Positions 7,806 through 13,863 of a DNA stretch of 13,863 bases are shown here, piece after piece. Source of the DNA: Gammaproteobacteria bacterium (GTDB lineage Bacteria; Pseudomonadota; Gammaproteobacteria; Steroidobacterales; MnTg04); the NCBI GenBank assembly GCA_027297845.1, contig JAPUHG010000273.1, positions 1 to 13,863 of the forward strand, given 5' to 3'. Positions within the stretch are counted from its first letter, which is position 1, and each line of letters starts with the position of its first letter. A program made the position numbers and the translations under genes. A model generated the notes under the pieces. That model saw nothing but the letters and a program-made list of their open reading frames with translations, searched no databases and had not been told where the DNA came from.

Positions 7806-7887
7806 ACTGAAAAGAGCAAACTCATTGAAAGATGGGGACGCAAAACCACCGATCTACGGGAAAACCTAGGATAGCGGGGTTGCCAGT
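7806..7887 (+). ncRNA. Cyclic-di-GMP class I riboswitch (GEMM-I)
   Basis: The sequence shows the conserved GEMM-I blocks in order: GCAAAC (7816-7821), a hairpin of six pairs (7821-7826 with 7831-7836, including G-U pairs) capped by a GAAA tetraloop (7827-7830), GGGACGCAAA (7835-7844), and TAGCGGGGTTGCC (7872-7884), which differs by one base from the Vibrio cholerae Vc2 aptamer block as I remember it. ACTG (7806-7809) pairs with CAGT (7884-7887) to close a short P1. Class I riboswitches bind cyclic di-GMP and control the gene downstream, here the M23 protein whose ATG lies 113 bases further on. The variable P3 arm (about 7846-7875) is short. The aptamer call is strong; the direction of control is not clear. 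Confidence 0.9.
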
Positions 7888-7916
7888 GTGAGGATAGCTG
7901 AACTTGACAGATTTAT

Positions 7917-7939
7917 ACTGCCGGATTCGTGCCGGCGGT
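7917..7939 (+). promoter_or_regulatory. Hairpin in the riboswitch expression platform
   Basis: ACTGCCGG (7917-7924) pairs with CCGGCGGT (7932-7939) around a seven-base loop, and flanking ACAG (7907-7910) and CTGT (7943-7946) could extend it. ACTG at 7917-7920 could instead pair with the 3' strand of the aptamer P1 (7884-7887), linking it to ligand state. No T run follows, so it is not an obvious intrinsic terminator. Whether it acts through translation, Rho or not at all is unclear. Confidence 0.4.
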
Positions 7940-8000
7940 TTACTGTAGTCTGCCAGACCATCTCCGCCTTGCAATCTAAATTGGAAAAGCGGGGCGAAGC

Positions 8001-8924
8001 ATGAATCTTATTCTGGTCACACGCCGGCATGGCGCCGCAAGACACATCAATCTGCGCCACCCACTCAGTATTCTGATAATGAGCCTGGGTCTTGGCGTGA
8101 TTCTTTCTGCAGCCTTTTTTCTTGGTGAGGCCGTTGGAGAATTCAAAGTAGGCAGCCCGGAGGAACAGCTTGCGGCCTGGAGGGCCGAGCTGAGCTCGCA
8201 GGAACAGCTGCTCGAGGAGACACGTAAATTCGGTCAGGAAAAAATCGACGCCCTTTCCGTGAAACTGGCACAGATGAATGCCCAGGTGATTCGCCTGGAG
8301 GCCCTGGGCCGGCGCCTGACGCAAATGGCGAAACTCGACGACGGTGAGTTTGATTTTGATTCCTTACCGGCGTTGGGCGGTCCCGAGCCGGATGTACCGG
8401 GTCGTTCGGTTGGGGTGCCGGATATGGATTTTCTGCTGGATACGATGGCCGTGCAGATTCGGGATCGCCGCAGACAGCTGGACATACTCGAAAACTTGAT
8501 GCTAAACCGCACTCTCAGTAATGAAGTTCATCCGGAGGGCAGGCCCGTTAAATCCGGCTGGATTTCTTCTTATTTTGGAATGCGCACCGATCCGTTTACC
8601 GGTAAGGCAACCAGGCACAAAGGCGTGGATTTTGCCGGCAAGGAAGGCGCGGAGGTTGTTGCCGTAGCATCCGGTATCGTGACCTGGTCAGGCGATCGCT
8701 ATGGCTATGGTGAGATGGTGGAAATCAATCATGGCAATGGGTTTTCCACGCGCTACGCACATAACTCCAAAAACCTTGTCGCCGTTGGCGATCAGGTCAG
8801 CAAGGGGCAGATCGTATCCCTGATGGGCCGCACCGGGCGTGCTACCGGACCCAATCTTCACTTCGAGGTTATGCGTGGCGGGAGAAAAGTCGACCCGCTG
8901 GAGTACATACGCGGAACCCGTTGA
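8001..8924 (+). CDS. Membrane-anchored M23-family (LytM-like) peptidase with altered HxH motif
   Basis: The 307-residue product has a basic N terminus, one membrane helix (about 22-42), a glutamine- and glutamate-rich segment likely to be a coiled coil (about 52-107), a linker, and a C-terminal M23 domain (about 180-307). This is the plan of periplasmic murein endopeptidases and their regulators. Zinc ligands H206 and D210 (HKGVD) and H287 are present, as is H254 (YAH). The usual HLH triplet reads NLH, with asparagine 285 where LytM-type enzymes have a catalytic histidine, so activity may be reduced or lost. The ATG follows an in-frame TAA at 7977-7979 and a weak GGGG ribosome-binding site. 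The leader holds a cyclic-di-GMP riboswitch. An M23 gene at this place before secA is also known in Pseudomonas. Function is inferred from the family. Confidence 0.88.
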   Translation: MNLILVTRRHGAARHINLRHPLSILIMSLGLGVILSAAFFLGEAVGEFKVGSPEEQLAAWRAELSSQEQLLEETRKFGQEKIDALSVKLAQMNAQVIRLEALGRRLTQMAKLDDGEFDFDSLPALGGPEPDVPGRSVGVPDMDFLLDTMAVQIRDRRRQLDILENLMLNRTLSNEVHPEGRPVKSGWISSYFGMRTDPFTGKATRHKGVDFAGKEGAEVVAVASGIVTWSGDRYGYGEMVEINHGNGFSTRYAHNSKNLVAVGDQVSKGQIVSLMGRTGRATGPNLHFEVMRGGRKVDPLEYIRGTR

Positions 8925-9132
8925 GTCCGACCAACCCCTGGCCCGGAAAAACAGCTATCACAAGCTACCCAGCCCGCCTATTTTACCAAGGCGGTAGCCG
9001 CCGGGGTGCAAGGAACGGAAGATTCACGTGTTTTGCGAAATTGGTCAGCGAGTGATAATTACAATTTATTAGCCGGCGTCGACCTATCACGGCCCTGTCT
9101 GGTCGTCGGACGACTGAGCTTGGTCTTCACTC

Positions 9133-9158
9133 AACCCATAGCGACCGCTATGGGTTTT
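9133..9158 (+). terminator. Intrinsic terminator after the M23 gene
   Basis: A perfect 10-bp stem (AACCCATAGC with GCTATGGGTT) closes a GACC tetraloop, and T continues to 9158, giving a TTTT end. The layout is that of a Rho-independent terminator on the + strand. It separates the riboswitch-controlled M23 transcript from secA, so secA should have its own promoter. The T tail is short, so readthrough is possible. Confidence 0.65.
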
Positions 9159-9194
9159 GCTCCAGGCTTGCCCGCAGCCAGAATCCGCGATCCT

Positions 9195-9203
9195 TGGTAA
9201 AAT
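9195..9203 (+). promoter_or_regulatory. Candidate extended -10 promoter for secA
   Basis: TGGTAAAAT matches the extended -10 form TGnTATAAT with one change in the hexamer (TAAAAT 9198-9203). It lies downstream of the terminator at 9133-9158 and about 140 bases before secA. No good -35 is seen 16-18 bases upstream. A second TAAAAT occurs at 9231-9236. Confidence 0.3.
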
Positions 9204-9276
9204 ATGCGGGCAAATCCTCCGGCTTATCCGTAAAATACCGCTCTTTGCCGCCCGTACCTGTGGGTGGAGTAGCCAG

Positions 9277-9324
9277 GTGCGGGTCTTGAAACAGGGGGTT
9301 TTGCCTCCAGTTTGACCCGAACAC
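9277..9324 (+). promoter_or_regulatory. Long hairpin in the secA leader
   Basis: Nested complementary arms are visible: GTG 9277-9279 with CAC 9322-9324, CGGGTC 9280-9285 with GACCCG 9314-9319, AAAC 9289-9292 with GTTT 9310-9313, and GGGGG 9294-9298 with CCTCC 9304-9308, around a TTTTG loop. This gives about 18 pairs with small bulges. It ends six bases before the AGGA ribosome-binding site of secA, a position from which it could influence translation. A role is inferred only. Confidence 0.5.
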
Positions 9325-9340
9325 GCCACGAGGAATATTG

Positions 9341-12070
9341 ATGGAGAATTTCTTTACCCGACTGTTTGGCAGCCGCAATCAACGGTTGCTCAAAGAATAT
9401 TCAAAAGAGGTCGTCAAGGCAGGCAAATTCGAAGAGGCTCTCCAGGCCCTGAGTGACAGTGAGTTGCGTGCGCGGACAGACGATTTCCGCGCCGCGCTGG
9501 CCAGTGGAAAAACCATGAATGATGTGCTGCCGGAGGCTTTTGCCGTCGTTCGTGAAGCGTCGGTCAGGACGCTGGGGTTGCGCCATTTCGATGTGCAACT
9601 GATCGGCGGCCTGGTTCTGCACGAGGGCAAGATCGCCGAAATGCGCACCGGCGAAGGCAAGACTCTTGTCGCTACCTTGCCCGCCTACCTCAACGCACTC
9701 AGTGGCGATAGTGTGCAAATCGTTACCGTCAACGAATACTTGGCGCAGCGCGATGCAGACTGGATGCGGCCGATTTTCGAAATTCTGGGTCTGCGGGTCG
9801 GGGTCATCAAAAGTGGAATGAATCCTGAGGAAAAAGCCGCGGCCTATGCGTGCGATGTTATTTATGGCACCAACAACGAATTTGGCTTTGACTATTTGCG
9901 GGACAACCTGGCTTTTCGACTGGCGGACAAGGCGCAGCGCGACCGGAGCTTCGCCATTGTCGACGAAGTCGATTCGATTCTCATTGATGAGGCCCGCACA
10001 CCGCTGATTATTTCCGGGCCCGCGGAAGGCAGCAGCGAGCTTTACCAGCAAATCAACAAACTGATTCCCAGGTTACAGCGCCAGAAGGCGCCGCCAGAGG
10101 ATCAGCTGGCGTCCGAGATCGAAGTGCCTGGCGACTACAGCGTTGAGGAAAAAAGCAAGCAGGCGCATTTGTCCGAAGCCGGTCATCAGAAAGTGGAGCA
10201 ACTGCTGGCTGAAGCTGGATTGATCAATGCGGGCGACAGCCTTTACGACGTTGCCAACATTCGCCTCATGCACCACCTGACCGCAGCCTTGCGCGCACAC
10301 GCGCTTTATCAAAGAGACGTGGACTATATCGTCAACCAGGGCGAGATCGTTATCGTGGACGAGTTTACCGGCAGGACGATGCCGGGGCGTCGCTGGTCGG
10401 ATGGCTTGCATCAGGCGGTCGAGGCCAAAGAAGGCGTGGCGATCAAGGAAGAGAACCAGACTGTCGCCTCGATCACCTTCCAGAACTATTTCAGGATGTA
10501 CGACAAACTGGCCGGCATGACCGGGACGGCAGATACGGAAGCTTTTGAGTTCCAGCAGATTTACGGGCTGGAGGTGGTGGTTATTCCAACCGACCAGGAG
10601 ATGATTCGTGAGGATCAGCCCGAGCTGGTTTTTCTGACGCGTGACGACAAGTTCGAGGCGATTATCGAAGATATCCAGGCCTGCCAGAAGCGATCGCAGC
10701 CAGTATTGGTTGGCACAACCTCAATTGAGACATCCGAATATTTGTCGGAGATTTTGAAAAAGAAGAGTATCGATCACCAGGTCCTGAATGCGAAACAACA
10801 TACGCGCGAAGCGGAGATCATTATTCAGGCGGGCAGGCCTGGCCGGGTAACGATCGCCACCAACATGGCGGGGCGTGGTACCGACATCGTGCTTGGCGGC
10901 AGCCTGGCGGGAGAACTGAAGGCGCTGGGCGAGATCGACGACCACCAGACTAAAAAGCACACCGAGAATTGGCAATCAAGGCATAAAGAAGTCATTGATG
11001 CGGGAGGCTTGCGAATTATCGGCACAGAACGCCACGAATCCAGGCGTATAGACAACCAGTTGAGAGGCCGTAGCGGTCGCCAGGGAGACCCTGGGTCCAG
11101 CCGTTTCTACCTGTCGCTGGAAGACAACCTGATGCGCATTTTTGGAGAGCCCGAGCGCGTCAAGGGGCTGTTGTCACGTGTCGGAATGCGCGAAGGCGAG
11201 GCGATCGAGAGCAAGATGCTCAGCCGCCAGATCGAGAGGGCGCAGAGAAAAGTCGAGGCGCACAATTTCGATATTCGCAAACAACTGCTGAAATACGATG
11301 ACGTCGCAAACGATCAGCGTCGGGCGATCTATTACCAACGCGATGGCCTAATGGAAGCCGATGACATGGAAGATGATATCCGTGCCATTCGTCATGATGT
11401 CGTCGACCATGGCATTGACAGCTTCGTGCCGCCCGGCAGCGTAGAAGAGCAATGGGATATCCCGGGTTTGACCCAGGCGTTGGAAACCGAATTCGCGACC
11501 CGGGTCGATATTCAGGGTTGGCTCGATGCAGATGAGGATATGGTGGAAGAAGAACTGCGCAACAAGATTTGTGATGTGGTCGAAGAGGCCTATGAGGAAA
11601 AAGTGAAATCCATTGGCGAGCCCGTCATGCGGCATTTTGAAAAAGCCGTGATGCTTCAACAACTGGATTCGCAATGGCGCGAACACCTTGCCGCGCTGGA
11701 TTATCTTCGTCAAGGGATCCATCTTAGAGGGTATGCGCAGAAAAACCCTGAGCAGGAATACAAGCGTGAGGCCTTCGACATGTTTACCAGCATGCTTGAC
11801 TCGATCAAGCATGATTCGATCAGCATTCTGTCGCGCGTACAGATTCGCAGCGAAGAAGATGTTGCCGCGGTTGAGAGCCAGCGCAGTGATACCAGCGGGA
11901 TGAAATTTGAACACGCGCAGGCCAGTAGTCCGGCGGCGCCCGCCGCACCTGCAAATGCCGCCGAGCCAGCGGTGCCGTTTGTCAGGGAGCAGCCGAAAGT
12001 CGGTCGCAACGAGCCTTGCCCCTGTGGTTCCGGCAAGAAATACAAGCAGTGTCACGGCCGGCTCAAGTAA
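9341..12070 (+). CDS. secA: preprotein translocase motor ATPase SecA
   Basis: SecA is the ATPase that pushes unfolded precursor proteins through SecYEG. The 909-residue product (E. coli 901) has Walker A GEGKT (104-108) within MRTGEGKT, the Walker B/DEAD-like VDEVD (207-211), the crosslinking-domain region ending in TGRTMPGRRWSDG, nucleotide-binding domain 2 with TNMAGRGTDIVLGG (507-520) and the RGRSGRQGD motif, the helical scaffold and wing segments, and a flexible alanine/proline-rich linker. It ends with a zinc/SecB-binding tail, CPCGSGKKYKQCH (C893, C895, C904, H905). I chose the ATG at 9341, with AGGA six bases upstream; the TTG at 9338 is too close to it. Full length with no missing motif. 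No secM-like gene precedes it. The Nudix-ThiE gene follows after 37 bases and may be cotranscribed. Confidence 0.98.
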   Translation: MENFFTRLFGSRNQRLLKEYSKEVVKAGKFEEALQALSDSELRARTDDFRAALASGKTMNDVLPEAFAVVREASVRTLGLRHFDVQLIGGLVLHEGKIAEMRTGEGKTLVATLPAYLNALSGDSVQIVTVNEYLAQRDADWMRPIFEILGLRVGVIKSGMNPEEKAAAYACDVIYGTNNEFGFDYLRDNLAFRLADKAQRDRSFAIVDEVDSILIDEARTPLIISGPAEGSSELYQQINKLIPRLQRQKAPPEDQLASEIEVPGDYSVEEKSKQAHLSEAGHQKVEQLLAEAGLINAGDSLYDVANIRLMHHLTAALRAHALYQRDVDYIVNQGEIVIVDEFTGRTMPGRRWSDGLHQAVEAKEGVAIKEENQTVASITFQNYFRMYDKLAGMTGTADTEAFEFQQIYGLEVVVIPTDQEMIREDQPELVFLTRDDKFEAIIEDIQACQKRSQPVLVGTTSIETSEYLSEILKKKSIDHQVLNAKQHTREAEIIIQAGRPGRVTIATNMAGRGTDIVLGGSLAGELKALGEIDDHQTKKHTENWQSRHKEVIDAGGLRIIGTERHESRRIDNQLRGRSGRQGDPGSSRFYLSLEDNLMRIFGEPERVKGLLSRVGMREGEAIESKMLSRQIERAQRKVEAHNFDIRKQLLKYDDVANDQRRAIYYQRDGLMEADDMEDDIRAIRHDVVDHGIDSFVPPGSVEEQWDIPGLTQALETEFATRVDIQGWLDADEDMVEEELRNKICDVVEEAYEEKVKSIGEPVMRHFEKAVMLQQLDSQWREHLAALDYLRQGIHLRGYAQKNPEQEYKREAFDMFTSMLDSIKHDSISILSRVQIRSEEDVAAVESQRSDTSGMKFEHAQASSPAAPAAPANAAEPAVPFVREQPKVGRNEPCPCGSGKKYKQCHGRLK

Positions 12071-12107
12071 CCAATCCTGGTGACCGCGGGCTGGAGGAAG
12101 GGCCTGA

Positions 12108-13094
12108 ATGATCAGAGTAGCCGTCGGAGTTTTGCAACGCGATGATGGCCGGACGTTGTTGATGCAGCGTCTCCCAGGCACATTCCGCGAAGGGCAGTGG
12201 GAGTGTCCGGGCGGCAAGATCGAAGCGGGAGAGGATTCTCTGCAGGCCCTGGTACGGGAGCTGCATGAGGAACTGGGGATCAAGGTGGGTAATGCGCGAC
12301 CGCGCATCACGCTGCGCCATGCCTATCCGGAAAAGACCGTATTGCTGGAAGTCTGGCAAGTTACCCAGTTCACCGGGCAGCCACATAATCTTGAAGGACA
12401 TCAGTTGCGCTGGGTGACGCCCGCTGAATTGAGACGCAGCGAAACGCTGGATGCGGACAGGCCCATCATCACCAGCCTGGAACTGCCCGACACCTATGTC
12501 ATTACGCCAACCCTGGCAACGGACGACGCAAGCGAATCGGCGCAATGGCTGAAACAACTTGAGCTTACCCTGGACCAGGGGGTTTCTTTGTTACAGCTGC
12601 GCTGCCCGGGGTGGTCGCCGGCCAACTTCGCCCGGCTGGCAAAAACCGTAGCTCGCTACTGTGACGCTTCTGGAACGAAGCTGCTGCTCAACGGTGATCC
12701 CGAGCAAGTCCTGTCGCTGAGCGAGAAGCTTGGTGCGGCAGGCTGTCATTTTCCCGTTCGCTACCTGGATCGACTGACAGGAATGCAGAGACCTGATGGG
12801 CTCCTGATCGGCGCATCGTGTCATTCAGCGGCTGAGCTGGCGGCAGCGGCAAGCGCCGATGTCGATTTTTGTGTACTCGGCCCGGTTTTGCCAACCGCCA
12901 GTCATCGGCAACGGTCTGCCTTGAACTGGCCGGGCTTCGAAGACGCGGTAAAAAAAGCGAACCTACCGGTTTTTGCGCTTGGTGGTCTGGCGGCTGGCGA
13001 CCTCGAAACGGCCTGGCAGCGCGGTGCCCAGGGGGTAGCCGGAATCAGTGGATTCTGGAGCCGCAGGTCAACTTCTTTGAATCAGCACAGATAG
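12108..13094 (+). CDS. MutT-type Nudix hydrolase fused to a ThiE/TenI-like domain
   Basis: The 328-residue product has two domains. Residues 1-130 are a MutT-like Nudix hydrolase with a perfect Nudix box: G36, E42, then RELHEELGI (50-58), matching GX5EX7REUXEEXGU. MutT enzymes remove 8-oxo-dGTP from the nucleotide pool. Residues about 130-320 resemble thiamine phosphate synthase (ThiE/TenI), with LLQLR, IGASCHSAAEL, LGPVLPTAS, FALGGL and GAQGVAGI. However, the ND pair that binds Mg-diphosphate in ThiE reads NG (LLNGDPE), and the lysine after the GP..PT motif is not seen, so synthase activity is doubtful. Similar fusions annotated as MutT near secA are known in Pseudomonas. GGAGG lies ten bases before the ATG. 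The 3' end overlaps zapD, on the other strand, by 13 bases. A mutT gene also follows secA in E. coli, but without the second domain. Confidence 0.9.
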   Translation: MIRVAVGVLQRDDGRTLLMQRLPGTFREGQWECPGGKIEAGEDSLQALVRELHEELGIKVGNARPRITLRHAYPEKTVLLEVWQVTQFTGQPHNLEGHQLRWVTPAELRRSETLDADRPIITSLELPDTYVITPTLATDDASESAQWLKQLELTLDQGVSLLQLRCPGWSPANFARLAKTVARYCDASGTKLLLNGDPEQVLSLSEKLGAAGCHFPVRYLDRLTGMQRPDGLLIGASCHSAAELAAAASADVDFCVLGPVLPTASHRQRSALNWPGFEDAVKKANLPVFALGGLAAGDLETAWQRGAQGVAGISGFWSRRSTSLNQHR

Positions 13095-13863
13095 AGACGG
13101 AAGTCGATATCATCCTGCGTTTGGCTGGGCCGGTGATCGGTGTCTTGCCATTCCAGGAAACGCACCGTAAAACGCTGCTTACTGCCGCTGATCTCGGGAA
13201 ATACATTGGCGCTTCTGGGGACGGCTACGCGCACCATTTGCACCGAGGATCCTTTTTCCAGTGCCTGCTGAAACAGACCGGCTGACGCTCGCGACTCAGC
13301 TGCAGACACGCTTTCTCTCGTCAGCCACAACAGCTCGGCAACGCCATCGCAAAGCGGCCGTAAATCTGCCATCCATTTTTCGAAATCGCGAGTCCGATCC
13401 TGCCTATCCCGGTGCAGCCAGTGATTATAATCGGGCAAATCGAATTCACAGGTGCCGCCAGGTATTGCGCTACGATGCTTGACCGCGGAAAGAAACTCTG
13501 ATTGCTTCAGGCTTTGCAAAAAATGGGTCTGCTGCCCGCTCAGCTGATCCCGCAGGTTGCTGAGGTTTGCCAGCATGGATTGCAGGCGGCCGCCATCCAC
13601 GCCCGATTTCGCCTGGTACCGGGTCAGCTCGACCGTGTGCCGCTCCAACTCCTTCAGCACATCGCCACGAACATCCCCTCGAGTCAGTATGGCCATAATC
13701 CCAAGCAGGCTGTCGATGGCCGCGCGGCTGCTCCAGGGCGCATCCATTTCCGAATGATAAAGCGCTTGCTGATAGAGAAACTCGATGCGCAGAAAGGTCC
13801 GCATGCGCTCCGCCAGCGTCTGTTCAAACACCAGGTAGTCATCCGCTGGCTGTGAGTGCTGGC
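13082..13863 (-). CDS. zapD: cell division protein ZapD (YacF), 5' end probably beyond the window
   Basis: ZapD binds the C-terminal tail of FtsZ and bundles its filaments at the division ring. The sequence matches E. coli ZapD over its length: VFEQTLAERMRTFLRIEFL at the N terminus, RGDVRGDVLKELERH, the segment SAIPGGTCEFDLP, FPEISGSKQRFTVRF, and a cysteine at the C-terminal end. A GTG at 13831 could start a 249-residue protein (E. coli 247). The frame stays open to the window edge with a plausible short lead (QPADDYL), and E. coli ZapD has several residues before its matching FEH, so the true start may be just outside. The stop lies within the 3' end of the Nudix-ThiE gene (13-base convergent overlap). 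E. coli places yacG between mutT and zapD; here it is absent. Confidence 0.94.
   Translation of the reverse strand, partial: QHSQPADDYLVFEQTLAERMRTFLRIEFLYQQALYHSEMDAPWSSRAAIDSLLGIMAILTRGDVRGDVLKELERHTVELTRYQAKSGVDGGRLQSMLANLSNLRDQLSGQQTHFLQSLKQSEFLSAVKHRSAIPGGTCEFDLPDYNHWLHRDRQDRTRDFEKWMADLRPLCDGVAELLWLTRESVSAAESRASAGLFQQALEKGSSVQMVRVAVPRSANVFPEISGSKQRFTVRFLEWQDTDHRPSQTQDDIDFRLYLC

Larger units (their letters stand above)
8925..9340. other. 416-base non-coding gap between the M23 gene and secA
   Basis: No convincing gene lies here. From left to right it holds GC-rich complementary segments (CCGCCT 8974-8979, AGGCGG 8989-8994 and CCGCC 8998-9002) that could fold in two exclusive ways, an AT-rich patch GATAATTACAAT (about 9054-9065) that may be a -10 region without a good -35, a strong hairpin with T tail (9133-9158), an extended -10 candidate (9195-9203), and a long hairpin just before the secA ribosome-binding site (9277-9324). 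A 64-codon frame at 9006-9200 does not resemble SecM. Confidence 0.6.

Noticed and set aside
7904..7909. Consensus TTGACA between riboswitch and M23 gene, considered as a -35 element
   Set aside because: Nothing like a -10 hexamer lies 16-18 bases downstream; TATACT at 7914-7919 is far too close.
8974..9002. Competing GC-rich stems just after the M23 gene, considered as a second riboswitch or terminator
   Set aside because: Short stems, no T tract and no conserved aptamer blocks; chance pairing is the simpler reading.
9006..9200. 64-codon frame upstream of secA, considered as a SecM-like arrest peptide
   Set aside because: It starts at GTG without a ribosome-binding site, has no signal peptide, lacks the FxxxxWIxxxxGIRAGP arrest motif, and runs through the terminator hairpin.
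11348..12310. 320-codon minus-strand frame opposite the end of secA and start of the Nudix gene
   Set aside because: It lies antisense to clearly conserved SecA and Nudix sequence and its translation shows no recognisable domain; it is a by-product of GC-rich codon use.

Overview
The window is a stretch of gammaproteobacterial chromosome covering the distal end of the division and cell wall (dcw) cluster and the adjoining secA region. It is moderately GC-rich by eye. Gene order on the + strand is murC (5' end cut off by the window edge), murB, ddlB, ftsQ, ftsA, ftsZ, lpxC, then a minus-strand DciA/DUF721 gene, a membrane-anchored M23 (LytM-like) protein, secA and a Nudix-ThiE fusion. A minus-strand zapD closes the window and probably runs off its right edge. 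FtsZ ends in the gammaproteobacterial tail DIPAFLRRQAD, and LpxC, SecA and ZapD read as clear counterparts of the E. coli proteins. Three things argue against an enteric bacterium: a short MurB sits inside the cluster, a DciA-type helicase-loader gene and an M23 gene lie between lpxC and secA (the arrangement I recall from Pseudomonas), and secM is absent. I cannot name the genus.

Layout. Positions 1-6237 form a tightly packed block of peptidoglycan precursor genes (murC, murB, ddlB) and divisome genes (ftsQ, ftsA, ftsZ). Stop and start codons overlap at three junctions (murC/murB, murB/ddlB, ddlB/ftsQ), which suggests one transcript with translational coupling. A 238-base gap follows ftsZ. 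It carries a good intrinsic terminator 44 bases before a TTG-started lpxC, plus a sequence able to form a competing fold. dciA converges on lpxC and diverges from the M23 gene.

The 265 bases between dciA and the M23 gene hold the most distinctive element: a class I cyclic-di-GMP riboswitch (GEMM-I) on the + strand, with a plausible sigma-70 promoter just ahead of it. A cell-wall-hydrolase-like gene therefore appears to be under second-messenger control inside a division/secretion region. A 416-base gap before secA holds a terminator for the M23 transcript, a possible secA promoter and a long hairpin just upstream of the secA ribosome-binding site.

Together the genes make and join the last peptidoglycan precursors (MurB, MurC, DdlB), build and bundle the Z ring (FtsQ, FtsA, FtsZ, ZapD), commit lipid A synthesis (LpxC), remodel or regulate the wall (M23), load the replicative helicase (DciA) and drive Sec export (SecA). 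Most genes are ordinary housekeeping genes. The novelty lies in the non-coding control elements and a few substituted active-site residues. I found no mobile element, CRISPR array, tRNA or rRNA.
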